DNA of 64,000 bases from SG8-30 sp963710135 (lineage in GTDB: Bacteria > Pseudomonadota > Gammaproteobacteria > Steroidobacterales > Steroidobacteraceae). The notes under the pieces were generated by a model, which did no database searches, had not been told where the DNA came from, and saw only the letters and a list, made by a program, of their open reading frames with translations. Location of the stretch: contig CAVPYY010000003.1 of the NCBI GenBank assembly GCA_963710135.1, positions 965,882-1,029,881 on the forward strand. Direction: 5' to 3'. Positions 10,516 to 19,039 of the stretch are shown piece after piece (positions within the stretch are counted from its first letter, which is position 1; each line of letters begins with the position of its first letter). The translations under genes and the position numbers were made by a program.

Positions 10516-11466
10516 ATGAAGACGGTCCGCGCGCGGAAGAAGACAGCCAGGCAGGACGCGACTCCGGAAGCCGAGCCGGCTCCGCCAGGAGCTGGCCAAC
10601 CGGATCGTCGATCGTGCTCGAGGAGCGCGGCGCCGGGGTGGGCTATCACCTCGTCGAGAACGACCTGTGCACGCATTTTTCCGTGTCGCGAACGCCGGTG
10701 CGTGCGGCGCTCGCCTTGCTGGCAGACAAGGGCCTGCTCGAGTCGCGCCAGAACCGGGGTTTTCTGGTCAGGCGCGCCATTCGCAAGGACGATCGGTTCC
10801 GGACCGACGACGCGGGCGAGGACGATGAAACCGCGCTATTCCTGGCCATCGCTCGTGATCGGATGTCCGGCAAGCTTCCTATCCGCTGCAGCCAGCGCGA
10901 ACTCGTCCGGCGTTACGAGGTGCAGGCCACCGTGGTTCTCAAGGTGCTGCGCGACCTGGCGAAGTTCGGGGTGGTCAAGCGGCAGCCAGGTCATGGCTGG
11001 GCGTTTCTGCCTTCAATCGATTCGCGGGCTGCGCACGACGAAAGCTACCGGCTGCGTGCCATCGTCGAGCCAGCGGCAATTCTGGAGCCGGGATTCCACC
11101 TCGACCCGACCTGGGTCGCGCGCATGCGCAAGCGTCACGAGGCGTTTCTCCACAGTCCCTGGAAAGATGCGCTGGCTATCGAGTTCTTCCACATGAATGC
11201 CGAGTTCCACGAAGGTCTGGCCAGGGCGTCCGGCAACCGCTACATCGCCCGTCTCGTCGAACAGCACAACCAGTTGCGCAGGTTTCTGAACTACAACTGG
11301 ACGTACGGTGCCGATCGCGTGAAGGTCTCGGCGCAGGAGCACCTCGAGCTGCTGCAGGTGCTTGAACGGGGTGATCAATGAGCTCGCGTCGTTGCTCATG
11401 CGCCGACACCTGGAGGAAGCCCGCCAGCTCGTTCCGCCGGTCGCCAAGACGCAGCGTGCGCACTGA
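10516..11466 (+). CDS. GntR-family regulator with tandem winged-helix domains and FCD-like effector domain
   Basis: Cytoplasmic transcription regulator. The first winged helix contains LCTHFSVSRTPVRAALALL and a wing NRGFLV. A second, separate one contains CSQRELVRRYEVQATVVLKV and a wing GHGWAFLP. An all-helical effector domain with EFFHMNAEFHEGLARASGN follows, typical of FadR C-terminal domain proteins. One indel near 10600 separates the first 30 residues; another near 11370 displaces the last helix (LASLLMRRHLEEARQL), so the true stop is at 11466 rather than 11381. It likely controls the neighbouring receptor/transport genes; the palindrome at 8248-8269 is a candidate site. Confidence 0.78.
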
Positions 11467-12557
11467 CCAACCGGCAGCCGCGCCGGGTCCAGGGTCTCGC
11501 TGCGCACTCTCCACGGCTGGGTCGGCGTGGTCATCGCCATTCCCGTGCTCCTGCTGCTTGTCAGCGGGCTGTCGCTGCTGTTGTCCGAACAGATCGTGTC
11601 GCTGCGGCTGCCTGCGCTGGGAGCGGCCGTTTCGCCGACGACGGCGGAAGACCTGTCCCGGGACTTGTCCCGGATCGAAGAGCCTGTCCGCCGATGCGGG
11701 TTGGGATGTCATCCGCCTGCCACAGCCGGGTTGGCCGATTTATCACCTGTGGTTGAAGTCCGGGGAGCAGGCGTACTTTCTGCCTGGGGCCGACTCATTC
11801 CTGGACCGATTCCTTCCCCTGCAGCGACCCGAGTCGTTTCTCTACGAACTGCATGCCCATTTGCTGGCAGGCAAGTCGGGCAAGGAGTTGGTGCGCGTAC
11901 TGAGCGTCGTGCTTCTGGTCATGGCGACCTTGGGCCTGTTCCTGTGGTGGCCTTATCGAAGCCGCTTCAGGGTTGCCGACGCGCTGCCGCGCCGGGCGAT
12001 TCGGATGCACCTCACGCGTTCGCACATGACCCTCGCCATTCTCGTTGCGCCCTTCCTCTTCTTTACCCTCGCAGTAGCGTGGGCCATGGCCTATCCGGAC
12101 GCCGCCAGGGCGGCCCTCGGAGGGGTCTTCGGGCAGAGCCAGTTGATGGACCAGCGTGTCGTGGTCGCGGACCAGGGCGATCGATTCAATTGGCTGCTGC
12201 ATCATTCGGTCTGCACAGGGTGTTTATCCGGATGATCAACTCGTCTACCTGATTCGTCCGGCCCGTGCCGATCAGCCGCTGAAGATCCGTACGCGCCTGG
12301 CTAGCGAGTGGCATCCCAACGGACGCTCGGTGATCCTGCTGCGCTCGGACACCGGCGAGGTGCTGTTGACCGAGGATGCGACGCGGCTGGGACTGGATCA
12401 GCGGATTGCCAATGCCGTGTATCCGGTGCACTCGGCGCGCGGTGGCGGTGTCTGGTTCATGCCGGTGTCGATCATCTCGGCGTCGGGCCTGGCGGCGCTG
12501 GCAGTGCTCGGATGCTGGTCGTTCATCAAGGGCCGGCGGGTTCGGTCCACCGGCTAG
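11456..12557 (+). pseudogene. PepSY-associated transmembrane protein (siderophore-reductase-like), frameshifted
   Basis: Inner-membrane protein of the PepSY_TM group, whose members beside TonB receptors are thought to act in reduction of ferric siderophores. Stitched pieces are VSLRTLHGWVGVVIAIPVLLL (first helix), GWPIYHLWLKSGEQAYFLP, LYELHAHLLAGKSGKELVRV with the conserved His, ATLGLFLWWPYR, THSRSHMTLAILVAP-like helix (written RSHMTLAILVAPF), and a C-terminal HSARGGGVWFMP plus last helix LAALAVLGCW. Indels lie near 11490, 11690 and 12215, giving three partial frames. The GTG start at 11456 overlaps the GntR stop. It overlaps the convergent HAD gene by 32 bp. Confidence 0.7.
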
Positions 12558-13266
12558 GACGCGCCATCCGCCTCAGTGCCTGGGGCACCTCCGCGGCAGT
12601 TTCCACGATCGCCAGCCTGGAATGGGCGCTGTCGAAATCGGTGTGCTCCAGACCGGAGATGACGCGATAGGGCACGTGGACCCCATAGCCCCCGAGCGCC
12701 AGCACGGGTTCGATGTCGGACTTCAGCGAGTTGCCGACCATCGCAAACGCGTCCGCCGCCACGCCGAACTCCCGCAGCAGTCGCGCGTAGCTCGACGTGT
12801 CCTTCTCGCTGACGATCTCGATGCGCTGGAACAGGTCGGCCAGCCCGGACTCGGCGACCTTGCGTTCCTGGTGGAACAGGTCGCCCTTGGTGATCAACAC
12901 GACCCGATGGTGCGCGGCGACCGTCTCCACGGCCGCGCGCACGCCGGGCAGCAGCTCGACCGGGTGACGCAGGACGGTCTTGCCGAGTTCGACGATGCGG
13001 TGGATGTCGGCACTGCTGATGCGCGCGCCGGTCAGTGCGATCGCGGCCTCCACCATCGACAGCGTCATGCCCTTCACGCCGTAGCCGAACAGCTGGACGT
13101 TCACCCGCTCGATTGCCAGCAGGCGGTCGCGGACACGGACATCCTCGACGTCGATGTAGCCGCCGACGATCGACTCGAAGGCCTGCTGCGCGTCCTGGTA
13201 GTAGCCCTCGCTGTGCCACAGCGTGTCGTCGGCATCGAAGCCGACCATCTCGATGGGGTGATGCAT
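12526..13266 (-). CDS. HAD-superfamily hydrolase
   Basis: A 246-aa haloacid-dehalogenase-type phosphatase, probably acting on a small phosphorylated metabolite. Motif I is FDADDTLWHSE (nucleophile and acid/base Asp), the helical cap follows, motif II is VVLITKGD, motif III Lys is in SEKDTSSY, and motif IV is FAMVGNSLKSDIEP with the metal-binding Asp. The start ATG at 13266 gives HHPIEMVGFDADD right at the N terminus, as usual. It is convergent with the PepSY gene and followed upstream by the CpcT/CpeT-like lipoprotein gene 16 bp away, so the two may be co-transcribed. Confidence 0.85.
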   Translation of the reverse strand: MHHPIEMVGFDADDTLWHSEGYYQDAQQAFESIVGGYIDVEDVRVRDRLLAIERVNVQLFGYGVKGMTLSMVEAAIALTGARISSADIHRIVELGKTVLRHPVELLPGVRAAVETVAAHHRVVLITKGDLFHQERKVAESGLADLFQRIEIVSEKDTSSYARLLREFGVAADAFAMVGNSLKSDIEPVLALGGYGVHVPYRVISGLEHTDFDSAHSRLAIVETAAEVPQALRRMARPSRWTEPAGP

Positions 13267-13282
13267 TGAATGGCGCCCCGCG

Positions 13283-13945
13283 CTAGGGCAGCCGCTCGAA
13301 TCGATACGGTTGGCTCGGCGGCACCCGGAAGGCGTAGCGGCCGTCCGCCAGCCGCCCTGACTCCGAGTACTCGAGCACTCCGTCCGCACCGAGGCTGACA
13401 CGCGCGTCGATGCCCATGCTGCGCCCGGATGCTGCCGTCAGGGTGCACTCGTCGGCGGTGATCTGGCCGAGGAAGCCGTCGGGCCGGGATACGAAGCGCA
13501 GCGCGCAGGCCGGGCCGTAGCCACGCAGCGCCGCGGTCGTCAGCGTCGTGAACGCCCCGGCTTCCGCCGCGCGGCCGGCCCAGGGCGTACCGTCCATGAA
13601 CGCAAAGAAATCCATGCGGATCGTGTCCCCTGGCTCATTGCGGAACGACCAGATGCGCTGCCGCGATATCGGCCCCTCGGGTCCGCCGCTGCGCCACTCC
13701 AGGTACAGCACGCGATCCCCAATGAGCGGCGCGTCGACGACGGCGAACAGAGCGTGCTGCAAGTCGAGCCAGTCGCCTTCCACCGAAGGCGGCACCTTCA
13801 GCGCCGCCGGCGCCGCGTCGAATTGCGCGGCGTTGGCCCAGGTGCCCGCGAGGCTTGCCACGAGGGCATCCCTGTCATCGGCAGCAGACTGGGTAGTGGC
13901 GCAGCCCGCCAGGATCAATGCCATCAGCATGGCCGTCATTCGCAT
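13283..13945 (-). CDS. CpcT/CpeT-like lipoprotein
   Basis: A 220-aa protein with a lipoprotein signal (MALILAGC, lipid-bearing Cys at 15). The mature part has SLAGTWANAAQFD near its start, then DRVLYLEWRSG, ISRQRIWSFR and MDFFAFMDGTPWAG, the pattern of the CpcT/CpeT chromophore-lyase family. Known members in cyanobacteria attach phycobilins, but non-photosynthetic bacteria carry secreted relatives of unknown function. No phycobiliprotein is present here, so bilin lyase activity is not inferred; a lipid- or tetrapyrrole-binding barrel is possible. Confidence 0.62.
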   Translation of the reverse strand: MRMTAMLMALILAGCATTQSAADDRDALVASLAGTWANAAQFDAAPAALKVPPSVEGDWLDLQHALFAVVDAPLIGDRVLYLEWRSGGPEGPISRQRIWSFRNEPGDTIRMDFFAFMDGTPWAGRAAEAGAFTTLTTAALRGYGPACALRFVSRPDGFLGQITADECTLTAASGRSMGIDARVSLGADGVLEYSESGRLADGRYAFRVPPSQPYRFERLP

Positions 13946-14020
13946 CGTAGCTCGCTCCGACCGTGGGTCGTAGGAGTCTACCAGCGCCGACCGGACGTGC
14001 TGTGGGCTCGAACAGAGTGA

Positions 14021-15288
14021 TCAGGGGGTGTCGGCTGGGCCGCAATGCACTTCGACGCGGCGGTTCATCGACCGGCCTGCTTCGTCGTCGTTGCTGGCCA
14101 GCGGGTACCTTTCGCCATGACCCACGGCGATCAGCCGGGACCGTTCGATACCGCGGCCAACCAGGTCGTCGACCACGGATTGCGCACGCCTCTCGGACAG
14201 CGCCTGGTTGTAGCGCTCGCCGCCTTCGCTGGAGGTATGCCCCTCGATACGAACGATCTGTTCCGTCGTCGCTGCCAGTCCCTGGTGGAGTTGCGCGAGG
14301 AGCCCTGCGGATTCGGGGCGTAGGGTGGCAGCATCGAAATCGAAGCTGATGCCGTGTATGACGGCGTCACAGCCGAGCGTCGGCTGGTCCGGCATGCTGC
14401 AGCGCAACGCCTCCGGACCGGAGGCCGCCGCGTCATACGGCGCAAACGGCGCGCCATTGGTCGAGCGGAGGCCGCGAAGATCGCCACCGTCGGTCAACGC
14501 CAGGACGAACAGGCTCTTCACTCCGGTCACCGCGTCGGCGCCGGTCGCGCGCAGGATCTTGCCGGTGACGGTCCCGTCCAGTCGTCCGCGGGTGTCGTAG
14601 CAGCCGGCGACGGCGGCGCCCTCTTGCCGCATGCCGATCTGCACTCCGCGCCCACGCCAGGCGCCAGAAAAGCCCTGCGCCAAGGGCGCGCTGTCCTGGG
14701 TTCCGTTGCCGATGATCTCGCTGAATTCGAAGAACGATTTCTCGCCGCGCACGTCGATGCCGCCAAGCAGCCTGACCTTGACCCAGCGCACCGCGGTCTT
14801 GTTGAGGATCGGCAGTTCGGTGACTTGCCCCTTGGCCGGGTGTGTCGTCAGGTCGGCTGCCGCAAGTAGCGAGAATCGTCCGCTTGGGCCGGTCGCGGAG
14901 CCGAGTACTTCGACGCGACGCGTAAACGTCTGCGACGGACTCGGGGTCTCGAGGACGTTTGGCACGGCGAACCGGTCGAACGTCGTTGCCGCCGGCAGCT
15001 CGTATACGAAGATGACCTCCGCATCCGGTGGCGCGAACTTCCGGTTCAGCACGAAGCCCAACGGATTGCCGTCGATGGCCGCGATGGCCTTGTCCAGCGT
15101 TGTCCCGAGCGCGGCGGCGGATCCGGATACCTCGAGCGGCAATGCGCCCTGTGCGAAAGTCAGGTAGTCAACACGACTGTCTGGCGCGTCCGGCTCGGTC
15201 GCGTGGCTCCCGCCGAGCAGACGACTGCGCAAAGCGCAAACAAAGTCGTCCATCCGACGCGTCGAGTACCTCGATCGTCCAGAGTCAT
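14021..15288 (-). CDS. OmpA-family envelope protein with discoidin-like N-terminal region
   Basis: Likely a periplasmic or outer-membrane-associated peptidoglycan-binding protein. The C terminus (last 120 aa) is an OmpA domain: HGISFDFDAATLRPESAGLL, VRIEGHTSSEGG, YNQALSERRAQSVVDDL and NRRVEVHC. The N-terminal 250 aa are beta-rich with FSEIIGNG and RFSLLAAADL, like proteins that sense or bind ligands. The start is the ATG at 15288, with AGGAGG 6 bases upstream, encoding a signal peptide (WTTLFALCAVVCSAG) in a different frame; one indel near 15215 links it to HATEPDAPDS. The open frame extending to 15478 has a nonsense N terminus. Confidence 0.8.
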
Positions 15289-15345
15289 GACGTCCTCCTG
15301 GTCCTGGTATGTCTCCGTGTCCGGGGGCATGCGCCCACCGTCGAT

Positions 15346-15984
15346 TCAGGTCCCGCGCTGGCGGGCGTGGAAGCGACGGACCTTGGCGACGTTGCCGCAG
15401 GTCTTCATGCTGCACCAACGACGTGAGCCGTTCTTGCTGGTGTCCAGAAAGAACCAGCCGCAATCCTCGGCTGGGCACTCGTGCACCCGCTTGAGCCTTT
15501 CCGCATCCACCACCAGCTCCAGTGCGGAAGTCACCACCTTATCCAAGGCAAGCTCCCAGGCAGGCACCTCTGGGTCCCAGCTCCATTCGATACCGCCGTC
15601 TTGCGCAATCAATGAGCGCGCCGCCCAGGCGCGCTTGCCGGCGCGCTCGACGGCGCTCGTCGGTTCTGCCGGCGCGCGGCCGGTGGCCAGCAACGTGTGC
15701 AGCAGTGCCTGCCAGTCGGCCCGGAATCGCCGGACCTCGGCGAGAAACCGTCCGTTGCTCGCTGCGGGAGGCGGGTTCGCGAGGGCCCGGCGCTGCTCGG
15801 CCGGCGTCAGTAGCCCTGCCCCCACTGCCCACGCGAGCCAGCTTTCGAGATCGACCAGGCGGTCGGTCGGCTGCTCGATGTTCCAGCTGTCGACCGTGTT
15901 CAGGAAATCCAGCGCGGGGACGCCTGCGACGAAGTCGTCGGGGTCGAACTTCATGGTCTGTTGCGCAGTGTGAGACTTAACCAT
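15346..15984 (-). CDS. CGNR zinc-finger / ABATE-domain regulator
   Basis: A 212-aa protein: N-terminal ABATE domain (stress-responsive, beginning FVAGVPALDFLNTV) and C-terminal CGNR zinc finger with CPAEDCGWFFLDTSKNGSRRWC and MKTCGNVAKVRRF, four Cys ligands and the family name motif. Such proteins are thought to be transcription regulators. ATG at 15984 and ATG at 15954 are both possible; the latter gives MKFDPDDF. It is divergent from a small plus-strand gene across an 83-bp promoter region with inverted repeats, so autoregulation is likely. Confidence 0.87.
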   Translation of the reverse strand: MVKSHTAQQTMKFDPDDFVAGVPALDFLNTVDSWNIEQPTDRLVDLESWLAWAVGAGLLTPAEQRRALANPPPAASNGRFLAEVRRFRADWQALLHTLLATGRAPAEPTSAVERAGKRAWAARSLIAQDGGIEWSWDPEVPAWELALDKVVTSALELVVDAERLKRVHECPAEDCGWFFLDTSKNGSRRWCSMKTCGNVAKVRRFHARQRGT

Positions 15985-16060
15985 CAAAAATAGTTTGACA
16001 GGTTTGTTCGGCGGGGTCTAGGATCTAACCGTCGAAAGTAATTTTGACGGTTATAGGAGA
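15975..16060. promoter_or_regulatory. Divergent promoter with two related inverted repeats
   Basis: TAACCGTC (16026-16033) and GACGGTTA (16046-16053) form a perfect 8-bp inverted repeat with a 12-base spacer. A second, imperfect copy AACCaTCA...TGAcaGGTT lies at 15979-16004. Between them is a good rightward promoter: TTGACA at 15995-16000, an 18-bp spacer and TAGGAT at 16019-16024. The repeat copies overlap the -35 and lie just after the -10, as for repression by the CGNR protein. Binding is inference. Confidence 0.6.
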
Positions 16061-16067
16061 TCTATCG

Positions 16068-16262
16068 ATGAAGCGCCAAGCATGGGATACGCCCTGGATG
16101 CTCGCGGGCCTGACCCGCGGCCTGGATGTGTTTATGAGGCCAAACGTCGAGCGCCGTAATCTGCGCGACATCACGGAGGAGTCAGCGCACGCGGCGCCGG
16201 CACATGCCGCGCCAGATCAATGGCGCGCGCCTACATCGACCGTTGCGCACGGCTGCGGATGA
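16068..16262 (+). CDS. Small protein of unknown function, possibly frameshifted
   Basis: 64 codons starting KRQAWDTPWMLAGLTRGL, with AGGAGA 8 bases before the ATG and the strong promoter at 15995-16024. The first 45 residues look like real coding sequence; the tail (WRAPTSTVAHGCG) may follow an indel, since the next frame runs INGARLHRPL to a stop at about 16290. I do not recognise the family. Its divergent position and shared operators suggest it is the target of the CGNR regulator. Confidence 0.45.
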   Translation: MKRQAWDTPWMLAGLTRGLDVFMRPNVERRNLRDITEESAHAAPAHAAPDQWRAPTSTVAHGCG

Positions 16263-16286
16263 CGCTGACAGCTCGGTCGCAGACGG

Positions 16287-16829
16287 CTAGCGTCTGGTCG
16301 TCTGTTCGACGAGGCGCCGGATCTCCACCTCGAACGAGTCGGCCCGGTCGTCGCCGGCGTGCAGCTCGCCGATCCGGCTTGCCACCAGTCTGCCGTCGCC
16401 GTCATAGAGGAAGAACGCGGGCCAGTAGCGGTTGTTCATCCTTGCCCAGTAGTCGCGGCCGTCATCGAGCATCACGGGGTAGCCGATGCCGAGCCGCTCG
16501 GTGGCAGCCGCCACGGCCTTCCGGCCACGCTCCGAGGCAAACTCCGGCGTGTGAACCGCCACGATGGCCAGGCCGCGCGCCCGGTAGCGCTCGGCGGTGC
16601 GCTTCATCCAGGGCAGCGTGTTGCGGCAGTTGTGGCAGCCGAAAGTCCAGAACTCGACCAGGACCGGCTTGCCCCGCAGTGAAGCCCGATCGAGCGGCGC
16701 GCTGTTGATCCAGCGCTCGGGCGCCGGGGCGTCGAAGTCCGGGAGCCAGGCGGGGGCGGTCGCTGCCTCACAGGCCAGGCAGAGCGACGCCAGGCCGATG
16801 GTCGTCAGCGCAAGGAGTAGCGGTCGCAT
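16287..16829 (-). CDS. Exported thioredoxin-like redoxin (CxxC TlpA/DipZ C-terminal type)
   Basis: 180-aa protein with a cleavable signal (LLLALTTIGLASLCLACEA; the Cys could be lipidated). The thioredoxin fold follows: PLDRASLRGKPVLVEFWTFG, active site CHNC, then TLPWMKRTAERYRARGLAIV, cis-Pro region NRYWPAFFLYDGDG. The WTFGCxNC arrangement is that of periplasmic reductants related to the DipZ C terminus. Probably acts on disulfides outside the membrane. GGAAGA lies 8 bases before the start. Specific partner unknown. Confidence 0.82.
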   Translation of the reverse strand: MRPLLLALTTIGLASLCLACEAATAPAWLPDFDAPAPERWINSAPLDRASLRGKPVLVEFWTFGCHNCRNTLPWMKRTAERYRARGLAIVAVHTPEFASERGRKAVAAATERLGIGYPVMLDDGRDYWARMNNRYWPAFFLYDGDGRLVASRIGELHAGDDRADSFEVEIRRLVEQTTRR

Positions 16830-16884
16830 GATGGGTCTTCCTGGCCGTGTCTGATAATCAGACCGGCCGGGCGGCCGGCGAATT

Positions 16885-17442
16885 TCAGTCGATGTCCCCA
16901 GGCCGGGATACGGATCTTCGATCCCGGCCGGTCAGCGCAAGGACCAGCTCGGCATCTTCCCGGGTGCGCCGGGTCGCAATGGCGTCAAGCATCTCGGTCA
17001 TTGCCTGTTCGGCCTCCTCGGCCGACGGAGCGCGCTTGAACGGCGCGCCGATCAGGTAGTCGGCGAGCCTGTCCCAGGAAGCAGGCGCATCGATCGTCTG
17101 GATGGCTGGCTTGTCGCGGTCGAGTTCGACACGCTTCCACGCCCACAGCGCCCAGCCTATGCCGTTCTCCTCGCACAGCCGCGCGACCTTCTGCAGCCAC
17201 TCGCGGTCGTTCTCGCCGAACTCGCCGAGCCACAGCGGGGCGCCATGCGCGTCCCGCAGCTCGAGAAAGGGCTGCAGCGACTCCTGACTCGGCCGCGCCC
17301 AGGCGCGACTGAAGATGTCGTAGGCGTGGAAGGAGTACATCAGGTTCGAGTCCATGCCGGGGCGGAAGCCTTCGAAGCGGGCGTCGCGGGCGCCGCCTGA
17401 TAGGAGGACCGCAACGCCTGCCGGGAGGATCGATGACTTCAT
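16885..17442 (-). pseudogene. Glycoside hydrolase family 5 C-terminal fragment
   Basis: Cellulase-type TIM-barrel enzyme remnant. MYSFHAYDIF, then PFLELRDAHGAPLWLGEFGE contains the GH5 nucleophile Glu in the WLGEFGEN context, followed by CEENGIGWALWAWKRV on the last strand. Residues before MYSFHAYD, including the acid/base Glu and about 200 aa of barrel, are missing; only an unrelated 25-residue stretch precedes it and no ribosome site is seen at 17442. Therefore truncated by deletion or misassembly. No other polysaccharide gene is nearby. Confidence 0.65.
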
Positions 17443-17602
17443 GAGGGAGAAGATCCGTCGCGCCGCCGTCTTGGGTGGATTAACCAGACGTAAGTGATGT
17501 GTTGAGCATCAGCGGCGCGCCGGATATGCGCAATGTGCCGCATTGCATGCCACCGATGCAAGGGGTGGACGCGCAGTCGCGCGGGGCGCGCAAGCCAAAG
17601 AC

Positions 17603-18496
17603 TCAGTCGTGCGGCCGGCCCCAGATCTTGTCGCGACCCATCAGCCAGTAGACGATGCCCAGTGCGAGCACCACGACGCCGGTTGCCATGATGTACATCG
17701 GCTCGATCTTTTCGAAGTCGAAGATGATGACCTTTCGTGCGATGGCCATCAGCGCCGTGGCGATCACCAGCTTGATGTGCACCACGTCGTCGCGCAGGTA
17801 GAGCGTGATGTTGAGGAAGATCTCGATTGCGATGAGCACCGCGAGAAAGCCGCCGAAGGTGACGATGATGTCGCGCGGCCGCAGGTCCTCGAAGGAGGGC
17901 AGCAGCAGCTGGGTATAGATGACGTTCACCACGTCGACCACGCCCCACAAGATGGTCAGGGTCATCAATACCGCGAGCACCCGCACCGCGCCCCGGATGA
18001 TGCGATGCAGGACGTTGATCATGGGGTCGTCTTCGTCGACGCCGAGCTTGCTCTGCCCGCTGGCGCGCATCCGTTCCTTGCGGAAATGATCCATCAGGCT
18101 CTGGACGATCTCGCCATGGCCGGCGAGGTAATCGGGATTGAAGTCCTGGGCGGTGAAGTCCTGAAGACCCTTGACCTTCCTCAGATCGCCGTCGGACAGC
18201 TGGGTGAACCCCATGGTCCAGTCCGGATATTGACGCCGGTCCACCGTCTTGCGGTGCAACACCTGAAGATCACCATGGCGCGGGTCCTTCCGAATGGTGT
18301 CGAGCAGCGCGTCGACCGTGACCTCGTCGCCCTCCAGCACCTGCAGGAACGTGCCATTGCCGTACAGCAGCATCCCGGTGATGCCGCGGGCTGCGTTGTT
18401 CTCGCGACAGGTCCCCAACAGGTCCTGCAGGTCCTGGCGGGACATGGGCGCGGTGGCCGAGCTGAGATAGGCGATTTGGAGCATGGTTTGAGCCAT
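17603..18496 (-). CDS. BLUF photoreceptor domain fused to PsiE-like membrane domain
   Basis: A 297-aa membrane protein that would sense blue light via FAD. Residues 5-95 are a BLUF domain with its photochemical residues: Tyr in IAYLSSAT, Asn in RENNAARGITGMLLY, Gln in TFLQVLEGD, and DWTMGF with the Trp and Met near the flavin. After a linker, residues 150-290 are a PsiE-type four-helix membrane domain (LAVLMTLTILWGVVDVV, FGGFLAVLIAIEIFLNITLYL-like helix, IKLVIATALMAIARKVIIF, YIMATGVVVLALGIVYWLM). Output is unknown; PsiE is a phosphate-starvation protein of unclear role. No effector enzyme domain is present. The start at 18496 or 18484 is undecided. Confidence 0.86.
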   Translation of the reverse strand: MAQTMLQIAYLSSATAPMSRQDLQDLLGTCRENNAARGITGMLLYGNGTFLQVLEGDEVTVDALLDTIRKDPRHGDLQVLHRKTVDRRQYPDWTMGFTQLSDGDLRKVKGLQDFTAQDFNPDYLAGHGEIVQSLMDHFRKERMRASGQSKLGVDEDDPMINVLHRIIRGAVRVLAVLMTLTILWGVVDVVNVIYTQLLLPSFEDLRPRDIIVTFGGFLAVLIAIEIFLNITLYLRDDVVHIKLVIATALMAIARKVIIFDFEKIEPMYIMATGVVVLALGIVYWLMGRDKIWGRPHD

Positions 18497-18633
18497 GACG
18501 GTAGTCTGCCGCCCGGCTCCGGGTCAATGATCGGGCGGCCGGGAGGCGCATCCGACCTGCCGCGGTGCGCGAAACGCTCAGGGACGACCCCTGGAATCGC
18601 CTACGGGCATGGACCCACACGGAGGGAACACCG

Positions 18634-18978
18634 ATGAAGCTTTCACGAGTAGCAGTCTGGGCCGCGGCGGGGCTGGCGATAGGCGTCGCGCTGACCGGTT
18701 TCACCAGCCCGTCCGGGCCCGCCGGCGAGCACGCCGATGCGATAGCCAAGTTCCAGTCCGCGGACCGCGACTCGGACGGGGCGCTCACCCTGGCCGAAGT
18801 ACAGGGCGTGATGCCGGGTCTCGCCAGCCAGTTCGACTCGCTCGACCATGACAAGGACGGCAAGCTCAGTCAGTTCGAGATACATCACCCGTTCCTCGGC
18901 GCGCACGGGGGCATGGGCGCGCAGCACGGCAAGTACCAGCGTCCGGCCGCGCCGGCGCCCGAGGCGGTGTGGCTGTAG
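18634..18978 (+). CDS. Exported EF-hand calcium-binding protein
   Basis: 114 aa with a signal peptide (VAVWAAAGLAIGVALTGF) and two EF-hand loops, DRDSDGALTLAE and DHDKDGKLSQFE, each with Asp at 1, 3, 5, Gly at 6 and Glu at 12. Likely a periplasmic calcium binder or sensor. The start follows GGAGGG by 8 bases. It is an isolated gene facing the TlpA gene; no partner is evident. Confidence 0.82.
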   Translation: MKLSRVAVWAAAGLAIGVALTGFTSPSGPAGEHADAIAKFQSADRDSDGALTLAEVQGVMPGLASQFDSLDHDKDGKLSQFEIHHPFLGAHGGMGAQHGKYQRPAAPAPEAVWL

Positions 18979-19039
18979 AAGAGAGGGCGGGTCCGGCCGG
19001 CGTGACGCGCAACCCCGTCGCGGCCCGGCCGGATCGAAG

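Noticed and set aside
17439..17948. Minus-strand 169-codon frame overlapping the BLUF-PsiE gene
   Set aside because: Out of frame with the clearly conserved PsiE helices; no family features.
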